From: Pseudomonadota bacterium
GTDB lineage: Bacteria; Pseudomonadota; Gammaproteobacteria; Burkholderiales; SG8-39
NCBI GenBank assembly: GCA_003242425.1
Contig: QGUL01000034.1
Coordinates: 1 to 10,070, forward strand
Reading direction: 5' to 3'
DNA: 10,070 bases
In this document: positions 1 through 10,070 of the stretch, piece after piece
Numbering within the stretch: position 1 is the stretch's first letter
Layout of the letters: each line of letters begins with the position of its first letter
The notes under the pieces: generated by a model
The model's database searches: none
Seen by the model: the letters and a program-made list of their open reading frames with translations, nothing else
What the model was told of the DNA's origin: nothing
Position numbers and translations under genes: made by a program

Positions 1-820
1 GCACCGGATCGCCCGCCACCACTTTGTTCTGCTGGGCGAGGAATTCCATCGCGAAATGGATGCCATCCAGCTCGCGGCCGGGCACCGGCAGGTCGCGCGG
101 CTGTTCGGCGCCGCCGGCGAGCACGACGGCGTCGTACTCGTCGAGCAGACGCGCGAACGGCAGGTCGCGGCCCACGTTCACGCCAGTACGGAACTGCACA
201 CCCTCTTCCTGCATCTGCGCCACGCGGCGGTCGATGTGGTGCTTTTCGAGTTTGAAGTCGGGAATGCCGTAACGCAGCAGCCCGCCCACGCGGTCGGCTT
301 TCTCGTACACCACCACGTCATGGCCGGCGCGCGCGAGCTGTTGCGCGGCGGCGAGGCCCGCGGGACCCGAACCGACGACGGCGACGCGCTTGCCGGTCTT
401 GTGCTTGGGCGGCTGCGGCCGCACCCAGCCCATCTCCCAGGCCTTGTCGATGATGGCGTGCTCGATGGACTTGATCCCGACCGGATCGTCGTTGATGTTC
501 AGCGTACAGGCCGCCTCGCAGGGCGCCGGGCACACACGGCCGGTGAACTCGGGGAAGTTGTTGGTGGAATGGAGGACCTCGATCGCCTCCTGCCACTTGC
601 CGTTGTAAACGAGGTCGTTCCAGTCCGGGATGATGTTGTGGACCGGGCAGCCGTTGGTGCAGAACGGGATGCCGCAATCCATGCAGCGCGCCCCCTGCAC
701 CTTGGCTTCCTCGTCGCTCAGGCGCAGCACGAACTCGCGGTAATGCTTGACCCGTTCGCTCGGCGGTTCGGTCGCTTCCTGCAACCGCTGGAATTCCATG
801 AACCCGGTGATCTTGCCCAT
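1..820 (-). CDS. gltD: Glutamate synthase [NADPH] small subunit, 5' part (gene continues past the left edge)
   Basis: This is the beta subunit of bacterial glutamate synthase. It oxidises NADPH at its FAD site and passes electrons through iron-sulfur clusters to the large subunit GltB in the cytoplasm. 273 codons are present and no stop is reached; the family is usually about 470-490 aa. The N-terminal Fe-S domain shows [13 protein letters not shown] (Cys46, 49, 54, 58) followed by CPAPCEAAC (Cys97, 101, 105), the expected two-cluster pattern. The FAD-binding Rossmann fold begins near residue 144 with [10 protein letters not shown] (Gly150, 152, 155) and continues through [17 protein letters not shown]. 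The NADPH-binding fold would lie outside the window. The ATG at 820 is chosen because the protein begins [10 protein letters not shown] like other GltD proteins and AGGAC (831-835) lies 10 nt upstream. It follows gltB after 89 nt with no terminator between them, so a gltBD operon is expected. Confidence 0.97.
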   Translation of the reverse strand, partial: MGKITGFMEFQRLQEATEPPSERVKHYREFVLRLSDEEAKVQGARCMDCGIPFCTNGCPVHNIIPDWNDLVYNGKWQEAIEVLHSTNNFPEFTGRVCPAPCEAACTLNINDDPVGIKSIEHAIIDKAWEMGWVRPQPPKHKTGKRVAVVGSGPAGLAAAQQLARAGHDVVVYEKADRVGGLLRYGIPDFKLEKHHIDRRVAQMQEEGVQFRTGVNVGRDLPFARLLDEYDAVVLAGGAEQPRDLPVPGRELDGIHFAMEFLAQQNKVVAGDPV

Positions 821-830
821 CGCTGTTTAC

Positions 831-835
831 GTCCT
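831..835 (-). promoter_or_regulatory. gltD ribosome-binding site
   Basis: AGGAC reads toward gltD and ends 10 nt before its ATG, within the 89-nt gltB-gltD spacer (821-909). It supports the ATG at 820 as the gltD start. The rest of the spacer has no gene, only a short imperfect hairpin at 858-876. Confidence 0.6.
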
Positions 836-909
836 GTTGTCCGGCACCGGGCGCAGCATCCGTCGAGCGTACGGATACGCGCCCGATCCCATCGAAATAC
901 TCTCGGTGA

Positions 910-5562
<4,653 letters not shown>

Positions 5563-5568
5563 AATCAC

Positions 5569-5574
5569 TTCCTC
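5569..5574 (-). promoter_or_regulatory. gltB ribosome-binding site that decides the GTG start
   Basis: GAGGAA lies 6 nt before the GTG at 5562, a normal Shine-Dalgarno distance. An in-frame GTG at 5568 directly abuts this box and is too close to use it. The site therefore supports the 1550-aa form of GltB over longer annotated versions. Confidence 0.7.
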
Positions 5575-5580
5575 GTTCCA

Positions 5581-5599
5581 GGGGCCCCGCCGGGGACCC
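5581..5599 (-). promoter_or_regulatory. GC-rich hairpin in the gltB leader
   Basis: On the mRNA strand the sequence GGGTCCCCGGCGGGGCCCC can fold into a stem of 3 + 4 GC pairs broken by one T:C mismatch, with a 3-nt GGC loop. It lies in the predicted gltB 5' leader and ends 6 nt before the GAGGAA ribosome-binding site. No U-tract follows it, so it is not an intrinsic terminator by itself. It could affect leader stability or ribosome access, but the sequence alone does not show a function. Confidence 0.4.
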
Positions 5600-5604
5600 G
5601 TCAG

Positions 5605-5620
5605 TGCAAGCGCGCACCAG
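5605..5620 (-). promoter_or_regulatory. Weak sigma54 (-24/-12)-like element upstream of gltB
   Basis: On the minus strand CTGGTGCGCGCTTGCA resembles a sigma54 promoter (TGGCAC...TTGCA) with GG at the -24 side and TTGCA at the -12 side. The GG-to-GC spacing is 9 nt instead of the usual 10, which normally cripples such promoters. It is listed only because NtrC-like boxes lie 100-180 nt upstream, a typical enhancer distance. The sigma70-type promoter at 5657-5685 is the better candidate. Confidence 0.15.
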
Positions 5621-5656
5621 GACGAACGGCGCTCGCCCTTCGGCGCGGGGGGAACG

Positions 5657-5685
5657 ACTATACGCTTCGCATCCCCCGCACTCAA
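5657..5685 (-). promoter_or_regulatory. Predicted sigma70-type promoter of gltBD
   Basis: The -35 box TTGAGT (5680-5685) and the -10 box TATAGT (5657-5662) are separated by exactly 17 nt. They match the sigma70 consensus at 4/6 and 5/6 positions. Transcription would start near 5650, giving a leader of about 88 nt before the gltB GTG. The promoter lies between aroB and gltB, and NtrC-like boxes are centred about 69, 100 and 123 nt upstream of the predicted start. Confidence 0.6.
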
Positions 5686-5710
5686 GAACGAATTCACTCG
5701 AAGTTGTCAA

Positions 5711-5727
5711 TGCCCAGAAATGGTGCG
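5711..5727 (-). promoter_or_regulatory. NtrC-like box C (degenerate)
   Basis: CGCACC-N5-TGGGCA matches the known NtrC consensus TGCACC-N5-GGTGCA at 9 of 12 defined positions. It is the weakest and most promoter-proximal of three similar boxes, centred 31 nt from box B. It shares the ten bases GCACCATTTC with box B, which supports a common origin. Confidence 0.35.
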
Positions 5728-5741
5728 GGTCTGAGGCCGAT

Positions 5742-5758
5742 TTCACCGAAATGGTGCA
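5742..5758 (-). promoter_or_regulatory. NtrC-like box B
   Basis: TGCACC-ATTTC-GGTGAA matches the NtrC consensus TGCACC-N5-GGTGCA at 11 of 12 positions. It lies just downstream of the aroB stop codon and is centred 23 nt (about two helical turns) from box A. The left half-site is perfect and the right half-site carries the same single change (GGTGAA) as box A. A binding role for NtrC, the nitrogen response regulator, at the gltBD promoter is inferred. Confidence 0.5.
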
Positions 5759-5760
5759 GC

Positions 5761-6852
5761 TCAATTCACCGAGTTGGTGCATGCGTCCACGATCGCGCGC
5801 AGCGCATCGCGGTCGACGCTGTCGTGGACGAAGGCATCGCCGATGGCGCGCAACAGCACGAAGCGCAGCCGCCCGCTCTCGTTCTTCTTGTCCACGCTCA
5901 TGAGCTCCAGATAGCGCTCGAAGCCCAGCGCCGGTCCCGCCGCCGGCAGGCCGGCGCGCGCGATCAGCTCGCGCACCCGCTCGCGCGCCGCGGCATCGAT
6001 CAGGCCCAGCCGGCGCGAGAGGTCCGCGGCCATGACCATCCCCGCCCCGACGGCTTCGCCGTGCAGCCAGGTGCCGAAACCCAGACCGGCCTCGATGGCA
6101 TGGCCGAAGGTATGACCGAAATTGAGCACCGCGCGCAGTCCGGACTCGCGTTCGTCCAGCGCAACGACCTCGGCCTTGATTTCCACCGAACGCTTGATGG
6201 CATGGATCAGCGCTTCGGCATCGCGCGCGAGCAGACGCTCGATGTTCGCTTCCAGCCATTGGAAATAGTCCGCGTCGCGAATGGCGCCGTGCTTGATGAT
6301 CTCCGCGATGCCGGCCTTGAGTTCGCGATCCGGCAGCGTCGAAAACGTGTCGATGTCGGCCAGCACCGCGATCGGCTGATGGAAAGCGCCGATCATGTTC
6401 TTGCCGAGCGGATGGTTGATGCCCGTCTTGCCGCCCACCGAGGAATCCACCTGCGCGAGCAGCGTGGTCGGCATCTGCACGAAAGGCACGCCGCGCATGA
6501 AGGCGGCGGCGGCAAAGCCGGTGATGTCGCCGATGACGCCGCCGCCCAGCGCGATCAGCGTGGTCTTGCGGTCGCAGCGGTGCCGCAGCAGGGCGTCGAA
6601 AATGAGATTGAGCGTCGGCCAGTCCTTGTGGTCTTCGCCGTCGGGAAGCACCACCGACAAGGCTTCGATGCCCGCGCGTTCGAAGGCTCGTACGACGCGA
6701 TCGAGGTAAAGCGGCGCGACGACGGTGTTGCTGACGATCATCACGCGCCGTTGCGGCAGGAGCGGCGCGAGCAGATCGATACGCTCGATCAGACCGGCGC
6801 CGATGTGGATGGGATAGCTGCGCTCGTCGAGCGCTACGCGGATCGTTTGCAT
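5761..6852 (-). CDS. aroB: 3-dehydroquinate synthase
   Basis: AroB catalyses the second step of the shikimate pathway, converting DAHP to 3-dehydroquinate with NAD+ and a divalent metal (usually zinc) in the cytoplasm. The protein is 363 aa, normal for the family. Seen in order: an N-terminal Rossmann-like NAD-binding half with [12 protein letters not shown] at 69-80 and the glycine loop [11 protein letters not shown] at 103-113; the signature [20 protein letters not shown] at 127-146; and metal ligands expected from the family at Glu184 (GIAEIIKHG), His247 (NFGHTFGHA) and His264 (WLHGEAV). The ATG at 6852 lies inside the aroK 3' end, overlapping it by 19 nt; only a weak GAAGA precedes it, so coupling to aroK translation is likely. 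In many betaproteobacteria a dgt gene follows aroB; here gltB comes next. The last codons overlap NtrC-like box A. Confidence 0.97.
   Translation of the reverse strand: MQTIRVALDERSYPIHIGAGLIERIDLLAPLLPQRRVMIVSNTVVAPLYLDRVVRAFERAGIEALSVVLPDGEDHKDWPTLNLIFDALLRHRCDRKTTLIALGGGVIGDITGFAAAAFMRGVPFVQMPTTLLAQVDSSVGGKTGINHPLGKNMIGAFHQPIAVLADIDTFSTLPDRELKAGIAEIIKHGAIRDADYFQWLEANIERLLARDAEALIHAIKRSVEIKAEVVALDERESGLRAVLNFGHTFGHAIEAGLGFGTWLHGEAVGAGMVMAADLSRRLGLIDAAARERVRELIARAGLPAAGPALGFERYLELMSVDKKNESGRLRFVLLRAIGDAFVHDSVDRDALRAIVDACTNSVN
5765..5781 (-). promoter_or_regulatory. NtrC-like box A, inside the aroB 3' end
   Basis: TGCACC-AACTC-GGTGAA matches the NtrC consensus at 11 of 12 positions. It lies within the last six sense codons of aroB (Cys358 to Asn363), so these bases serve both as code and as a possible operator. 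It is the most distal of the three tandem boxes upstream of gltB. Confidence 0.45.
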
Positions 6853-7364
6853 TCTTCAGGCAGTGACAACAGCAGTTCCTTGGTCAGGCTCGCCACGCTC
6901 TGCTGACCGGTTTCCAGCACCAGGTCCGCCGTCTCGCGGTAGAGCGGATCGCGAATCGCGTACAGCTCCTTGAGCTTGGCCAGCGGATCGGCGGTGCGCA
7001 ACAGCGGCCGGGACTTGTCGTGACGCGTGCGCTGCCACAGATCCTCCGGCTGCGCATGCAGGTAGACGACATAGCCGCGGCTGCGCAGGCGTTCCCGGTT
7101 GAGGGCATCGAGGATAGCACCGCCCCCGGTCGCCAGGACGATGCCGTCGAGCTGCGTCAGCCGGTCGATGGCTTCCACCTCCCGCGCACGGAAACCGGCC
7201 TCGCCCTCGATTTCGAAAATCACCGGGATGCGCACGCCCGTGCGCGCCTCGATCTCGTGATCCGAGTCGTAAAAGGCCTTGTCCAGGCGCCGGGCAAGCT
7301 GTTTCCCGATCGTCGTCTTGCCCGCCCCCATGAGGCCGACCAAAAAGATGTTCCGGCAGCGCAT
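6834..7364 (-). CDS. aroK: Shikimate kinase
   Basis: AroK phosphorylates shikimate at the 3-hydroxyl using ATP, the fifth step of the shikimate pathway. The protein is 176 aa, typical for the family. Motifs seen: Walker [10 protein letters not shown] at 10-18; the shikimate-binding DSD motif (Asp33, Asp35) and Arg59 in EAGFRARE; the GGG loop at 80-82 in LATGGGA; the lid Arg119 in KSRPLL; and Arg142 in RDPLYRE. The ATG at 7364 gives the usual family N-terminus, a few residues before the first beta strand (IFLVG). There is no Shine-Dalgarno upstream, and a strong terminator ends 26 nt before the start, so the gene may use its own promoter and possibly a leaderless message. It overlaps aroB by 19 nt. 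A downstream position from pilQ is conserved in many beta- and gammaproteobacteria. Confidence 0.96.
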   Translation of the reverse strand: MRCRNIFLVGLMGAGKTTIGKQLARRLDKAFYDSDHEIEARTGVRIPVIFEIEGEAGFRAREVEAIDRLTQLDGIVLATGGGAILDALNRERLRSRGYVVYLHAQPEDLWQRTRHDKSRPLLRTADPLAKLKELYAIRDPLYRETADLVLETGQQSVASLTKELLLSLPEECKRSA

Positions 7365-7369
7365 GCCGC

Positions 7370-7375
7370 ATTGTA
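7370..7375 (-). promoter_or_regulatory. Possible -10 box for a leaderless aroK transcript
   Basis: TACAAT (5/6 match to TATAAT) ends 5 nt before the aroK ATG, so a start site at the usual distance would fall on or beside the A of the ATG. No good -35 box is visible: at 17 nt the hexamer is TCTTTT, part of the terminator U-tract. The lack of any Shine-Dalgarno fits a leaderless message, but a chance match is possible. Confidence 0.25.
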
Positions 7376-7390
7376 GCGGGCGGCGGCCCC

Positions 7391-7424
7391 AAAAAAGAAA
7401 GCCGGGGGCGAAACCCCGGCTTTC
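7391..7424 (-). terminator. Rho-independent terminator after pilQ
   Basis: On the minus strand a perfect 11-bp stem (GAAAGCCGGGG paired with CCCCGGCTTTC, 7414-7424 with 7397-7407) has a 6-nt loop and is followed by six T residues (7391-7396). It begins 17 nt after the pilQ stop codon. The T-tract is present only in the minus-strand direction, so it is one-way and ends the pil transcript, wholly or in part, before aroK. Confidence 0.9.
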
Positions 7425-7441
7425 CGCGCCTCAGGCGTGTT

Positions 7442-9547
7442 TCAGCGCACGGTGAGCTTGTCCTCCACGATGCGCGGCGTCAGGAAGACCAGCAGCTCGG
7501 TCTTGTTGTCCTGCCGCAGGGTGTTGCGGAACAGGTTGCCCAGCCCCGGAATATCGCCCAGCAGCGGGATCTTGTTGACCTGATTGCGCTCTTCCTGCGT
7601 GTAGATGCCGCCGATCACCACGGTACCGCCGTTTTCGACCAGCACCGAGGTCTTGACGTGCTTGGTGTCGATCGCGGGCGCACCGGCCGCGCCGGTGAAT
7701 TGCGAGACGGCGTCCTTGTTGACGCTGACCTCCATCATCACGTTGCCGTCGGGCGTGATGTGGGGCGTGACGCGCAGGGCCAGGACCGCCTTCTTGAACT
7801 GCACGGAGGTGGCGCCGCTGGAACTCGCCTCCTGGTAGGGGATCTCCGTACCCTGCTCGATCACCGCTTCCACCTGGTTGGCCGTGACGACCCGCGGGCT
7901 GGAGATGATTTTGCCCTTGCCGTCCGACTCCAGCGCGCTGAGCTCAAGGTTCAGGAAGCGCGACAGCGAACTGCTGAACAGCACCATCGAGAATCTGCCG
8001 GGCGCGGGGCCGCCGGGGATATTGGCGGGCAGATTGACGCCCAGCACGTTCTCGAACGCGGGCTGATCTTCCAGCTGACCGGTCAGGTAGGCCGGCCCTT
8101 CCAACGCCCCGCCGAAGGTGACGCGCGTGCTCTCGTTGCCGAGCAGGGCGGACGATCCGTTGATCGTACTGTTGTAGCCCAGGCGGGCGCCCAGCGTACG
8201 GGCGAACCTGTCATCCGCTTCGACGATGCGCGCCTCGATCATGACCTGTTTCACCGGTACATCGGTCACAGCGATGATCTTGCGCACCTCCTCCAGCCGC
8301 GAGGGGATGTCCTGAATGAAGGCGACGTTGGTGCGCTGATCCCACACCGCGCTGCCGCGCTTGGACAGGATGCGCTGTTTCTCGTCGGTCAGGATCTTCG
8401 CCAGATCCGCCGCCTTGATGTAATTAAGATGGAAGGTCTCGGTGCGCAGCGGTTCCAGCTCCTCGATCTGCTGACGCGCCTCGTGCTCGAGTTTCTCCTT
8501 GGTCGCCAGTTCGTCGGCCGGCGCGATCCAGACCACGTTGCCGTTCTTGCGCATCGCCAGCCCGCGCGTCTGCAGGATGATGTCGAGCGCCTGATCCCAC
8601 GGCACGTCCTTCAGGCGCAGGGTCAGGTTGCCCTGCACCGAATCGCTGGTGATGATGTTGAGATCGGTGAAGTCGGCGATGACGTTGAGCACGCTGCGCA
8701 CTTCCACGTTCTGGAAGTTGAGCGACAGCTTTTCGCCCTTATAGCCGCCGCGCGTACCCTGCACCAGCTTGTTCGGGTCGTATTGGACGGGCTTCACCTC
8801 GACCACGAACTGGTTGTCGGTCTGATAGGCGTTGTGCTCCCAAAGACCGGTCGGCTCGATCACGACGCGCGCGTTCTCGCCTTGCGCGAAGGCCTTGATG
8901 TTCGTGACCGGCGTGCCGAAGTCGGCGACGTCCAGACGTTTGCGCAAGTGCTCGGGCAGGCTCGTGCGGATGAAATCCACCACAAGGGTATTGCCCTGCG
9001 TGCGGATGTCGATGCCGGTATCAGGATCGGAAAGATCGACCACGATGCGGCCTTCGCCGCCGGGCCCGCGCCGGAAGTCGATGGCCCGCACCGCGTGCCT
9101 GGCGCCGACGTTGCTGCTTTCCGCGAAACGTGCGGCCTTCGGCGCGGCGGCCGGCTGCCCGCTGCGCGTCAGGTTGATGATGAGCGCGTTGCCGTCCACC
9201 TCCGCCTTGTGGACCATCGGCGCATTGAGGTTGAGCACCACGCGGGTACGGTCGCCCGCCTGCACCACGGTGTAGCTGCGCAGATCGCCCTGGTTGACCT
9301 CGTCGCTGTTCTTCGGCAGCGCACTGGCCGTGTTGGGGAAGTCGAACGCGACGCGCGGCGGCGAAACGACGCTGAAGCTGGCGGGCGCGGCCTGCAGAGG
9401 CTCTTTCATGGACAGGCGCACGACGACGCTGCCGCCCCGGTCCATGACGTCGATCGCCTGGATGCTGTTCTGCGCGCCCTGCGCTACAGCGGCGAAGGAC
9501 AGGAACAGCGCCAGCAGGAACGCTTTGGTCAGTGTAAAGGCTTTCAT
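7442..9547 (-). CDS. pilQ: Type IV pilus outer-membrane secretin
   Basis: PilQ forms the multimeric outer-membrane gate through which type IV pili leave and re-enter the cell. The protein is 701 aa. Seen in order: a signal peptide (MKAFTLTKAF, then a hydrophobic stretch, with cleavage likely near residues 22-25); two AMIN-type peptidoglycan-binding domains at about 28-125 and 152-250, as usual for PilQ; a short secretin/TonB N-terminal domain at about 273-345 (LSLNFQNVEVRSVLNVIADF); an N1/NolW-like domain at about 369-430; and the secretin barrel domain at about 435-695, including SSPRVVTANQVEAVI and the near-terminal signature KIPLLGDIPGLGNLFR at 659-674. The ATG at 9547 overlaps the pilP TGA by four bases (ATGA), and GGAGGA lies 9 nt upstream, so start choice and operon structure are clear. 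The gene is intact. Confidence 0.97.
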   Translation of the reverse strand: MKAFTLTKAFLLALFLSFAAVAQGAQNSIQAIDVMDRGGSVVVRLSMKEPLQAAPASFSVVSPPRVAFDFPNTASALPKNSDEVNQGDLRSYTVVQAGDRTRVVLNLNAPMVHKAEVDGNALIINLTRSGQPAAAPKAARFAESSNVGARHAVRAIDFRRGPGGEGRIVVDLSDPDTGIDIRTQGNTLVVDFIRTSLPEHLRKRLDVADFGTPVTNIKAFAQGENARVVIEPTGLWEHNAYQTDNQFVVEVKPVQYDPNKLVQGTRGGYKGEKLSLNFQNVEVRSVLNVIADFTDLNIITSDSVQGNLTLRLKDVPWDQALDIILQTRGLAMRKNGNVVWIAPADELATKEKLEHEARQQIEELEPLRTETFHLNYIKAADLAKILTDEKQRILSKRGSAVWDQRTNVAFIQDIPSRLEEVRKIIAVTDVPVKQVMIEARIVEADDRFARTLGARLGYNSTINGSSALLGNESTRVTFGGALEGPAYLTGQLEDQPAFENVLGVNLPANIPGGPAPGRFSMVLFSSSLSRFLNLELSALESDGKGKIISSPRVVTANQVEAVIEQGTEIPYQEASSSGATSVQFKKAVLALRVTPHITPDGNVMMEVSVNKDAVSQFTGAAGAPAIDTKHVKTSVLVENGGTVVIGGIYTQEERNQVNKIPLLGDIPGLGNLFRNTLRQDNKTELLVFLTPRIVEDKLTVR

Positions 9548-10070
9548 TTTCGTTTTTCCTCCGCTTCCTGCAGATGCAGGCTACTTTCGCGCTCGGTCCA
9601 ATCACCGGCAGCGTCTTGAATCAGTTCCTTGACGCGGATTTCCGTCTCGTCGATGGCCGTGATGAGGCCGAAGTTCTGGCCGATGTAGTTGCCCACACCG
9701 ACCCGGTAGAGGCCCGAAGAAGCCTTGATCAGCGCGTAGGTCTTGTTCTTCTGCTGCAGCACGCCGACCATCGCCAGCGACTCCAGCGGATAGGCCTCCA
9801 ACGGCTCTTTCGGCCGGTTGAAATCGGGCTTGATGCCGCTGCCGCCGCCCTGTGTCTTGGTGGCCAGCGCGATCTTCTCCGGACCGAAGGGATCGGGCAG
9901 ATCGAAAGCGGCATACGGCACCGGCTCGTACGGCTTGACGACCGGCAGCGGCGGCACGCGCCCGCGCAGATCCTTGGTGAGCGCGTCCAGTTCGGCCTGC
10001 AACGCCTTTTGTTCGCCGCCTTCGCATCCGAGCACGAACAGCGTCATCCCCAGAATCAAGAGCTTTCTCA
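9544..10070 (-). CDS. pilP: Type IV pilus assembly lipoprotein PilP (first base of start codon outside window)
   Basis: PilP is an inner-membrane lipoprotein that links the PilM-PilN-PilO complex to the PilQ secretin. The minus strand enters the window as TG AGA AAG CTC, so the likely start is an ATG whose A lies one base beyond the right edge. This gives MRKLLILGMTLFVLGC with a lipobox (VLGC) and lipidated Cys16, and a full length of 175 aa, normal for PilP. A TTG at 10059 or ATG at 10047 is in frame but would remove part of the signal peptide. After a flexible, proline-rich linker (residues about 36-60, with FDLPDPFGP at 56-64) comes the conserved beta-sandwich domain at about 95-165 (LESLAMVGVL, YALIKASSGLYRVGVGNYIG). 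The TGA overlaps the pilQ ATG. If the start is ATGA, the upstream gene (expected to be pilO) may end in the same overlap; this cannot be seen here. Confidence 0.93.
   Translation of the reverse strand, partial: RKLLILGMTLFVLGCEGGEQKALQAELDALTKDLRGRVPPLPVVKPYEPVPYAAFDLPDPFGPEKIALATKTQGGGSGIKPDFNRPKEPLEAYPLESLAMVGVLQQKNKTYALIKASSGLYRVGVGNYIGQNFGLITAIDETEIRVKELIQDAAGDWTERESSLHLQEAEEKRK
9557..9562 (-). promoter_or_regulatory. pilQ ribosome-binding site within pilP
   Basis: GGAGGA, a perfect Shine-Dalgarno core, lies 9 nt before the pilQ ATG and inside the last codons of pilP (EAEEKRK). It shows that pilQ can recruit ribosomes directly as well as through coupling at the ATGA overlap. Confidence 0.75.

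Noticed and set aside
5705..5710. Perfect TTGACA (-35 consensus) upstream of gltB
   Set aside because: At spacings of 16-18 nt the downstream hexamers are TTCTTG, TCTTGA and CTTGAG, none of which resembles a -10 box; the TTGAGT/TATAGT pair is better.
6856..7392. 178-codon minus-strand frame beginning just upstream of aroK
   Set aside because: It is an overlapping out-of-frame reading of aroK; the aroK frame contains Walker A and the shikimate-binding residues.
7391..7424. Bidirectional terminator
   Set aside because: The stem would also form in plus-strand RNA, but the T-tract exists only in the minus-strand direction and no plus-strand gene approaches it.
7658..9619. 653-codon plus-strand open frame opposite pilQ
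   Set aside because: It is codon-aligned antisense to pilQ, rich in His, Arg, Asp and Val as expected from reversed GC-rich codons, and has no recognisable motif.

Overview
This window looks like an ordinary chromosomal segment from a GC-rich betaproteobacterium. The taxon is inferred from the style of the AroK, PilQ and GltB proteins and from the gene order pilP-pilQ-aroK-aroB-gltB-gltD. A similar order is also known in some gammaproteobacteria, such as Pseudomonas. Every convincing gene is on the minus strand, so transcription runs from high to low coordinates. I found no tRNA, rRNA, insertion sequence, CRISPR array or phage gene.

Layout from upstream (right) to downstream (left). pilP (5' codon cut by the window edge) and pilQ encode the inner-membrane lipoprotein and outer-membrane secretin of the type IV pilus machine and overlap by 4 nt. 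A strong intrinsic terminator sits just after pilQ. aroK (shikimate kinase) starts only 26 nt beyond the terminator and has no visible Shine-Dalgarno; a TACAAT box lies where it could drive a leaderless message. aroK overlaps aroB (3-dehydroquinate synthase) by 19 nt, so two shikimate-pathway enzymes are translationally linked. The 198-nt aroB-gltB gap is the main regulatory region. It holds a good sigma70-type promoter (TTGAGT-N17-TATAGT), three tandem NtrC-like boxes (one inside the last codons of aroB), a weak sigma54-like element, and a GC-rich hairpin next to the gltB ribosome-binding site. gltB (1550 aa, GTG start) and gltD (N-terminal 273 aa, running off the left edge) encode the two subunits of NADPH-dependent glutamate synthase.

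Together the genes cover pilus assembly (outer-membrane end), two steps of aromatic amino-acid biosynthesis, and ammonium assimilation through GS-GOGAT. The coding content is conventional. The points worth a second look are regulatory: likely direct nitrogen control of gltBD by NtrC, and the unusual terminator-to-aroK junction. I saw no sign of an undescribed multi-gene system.
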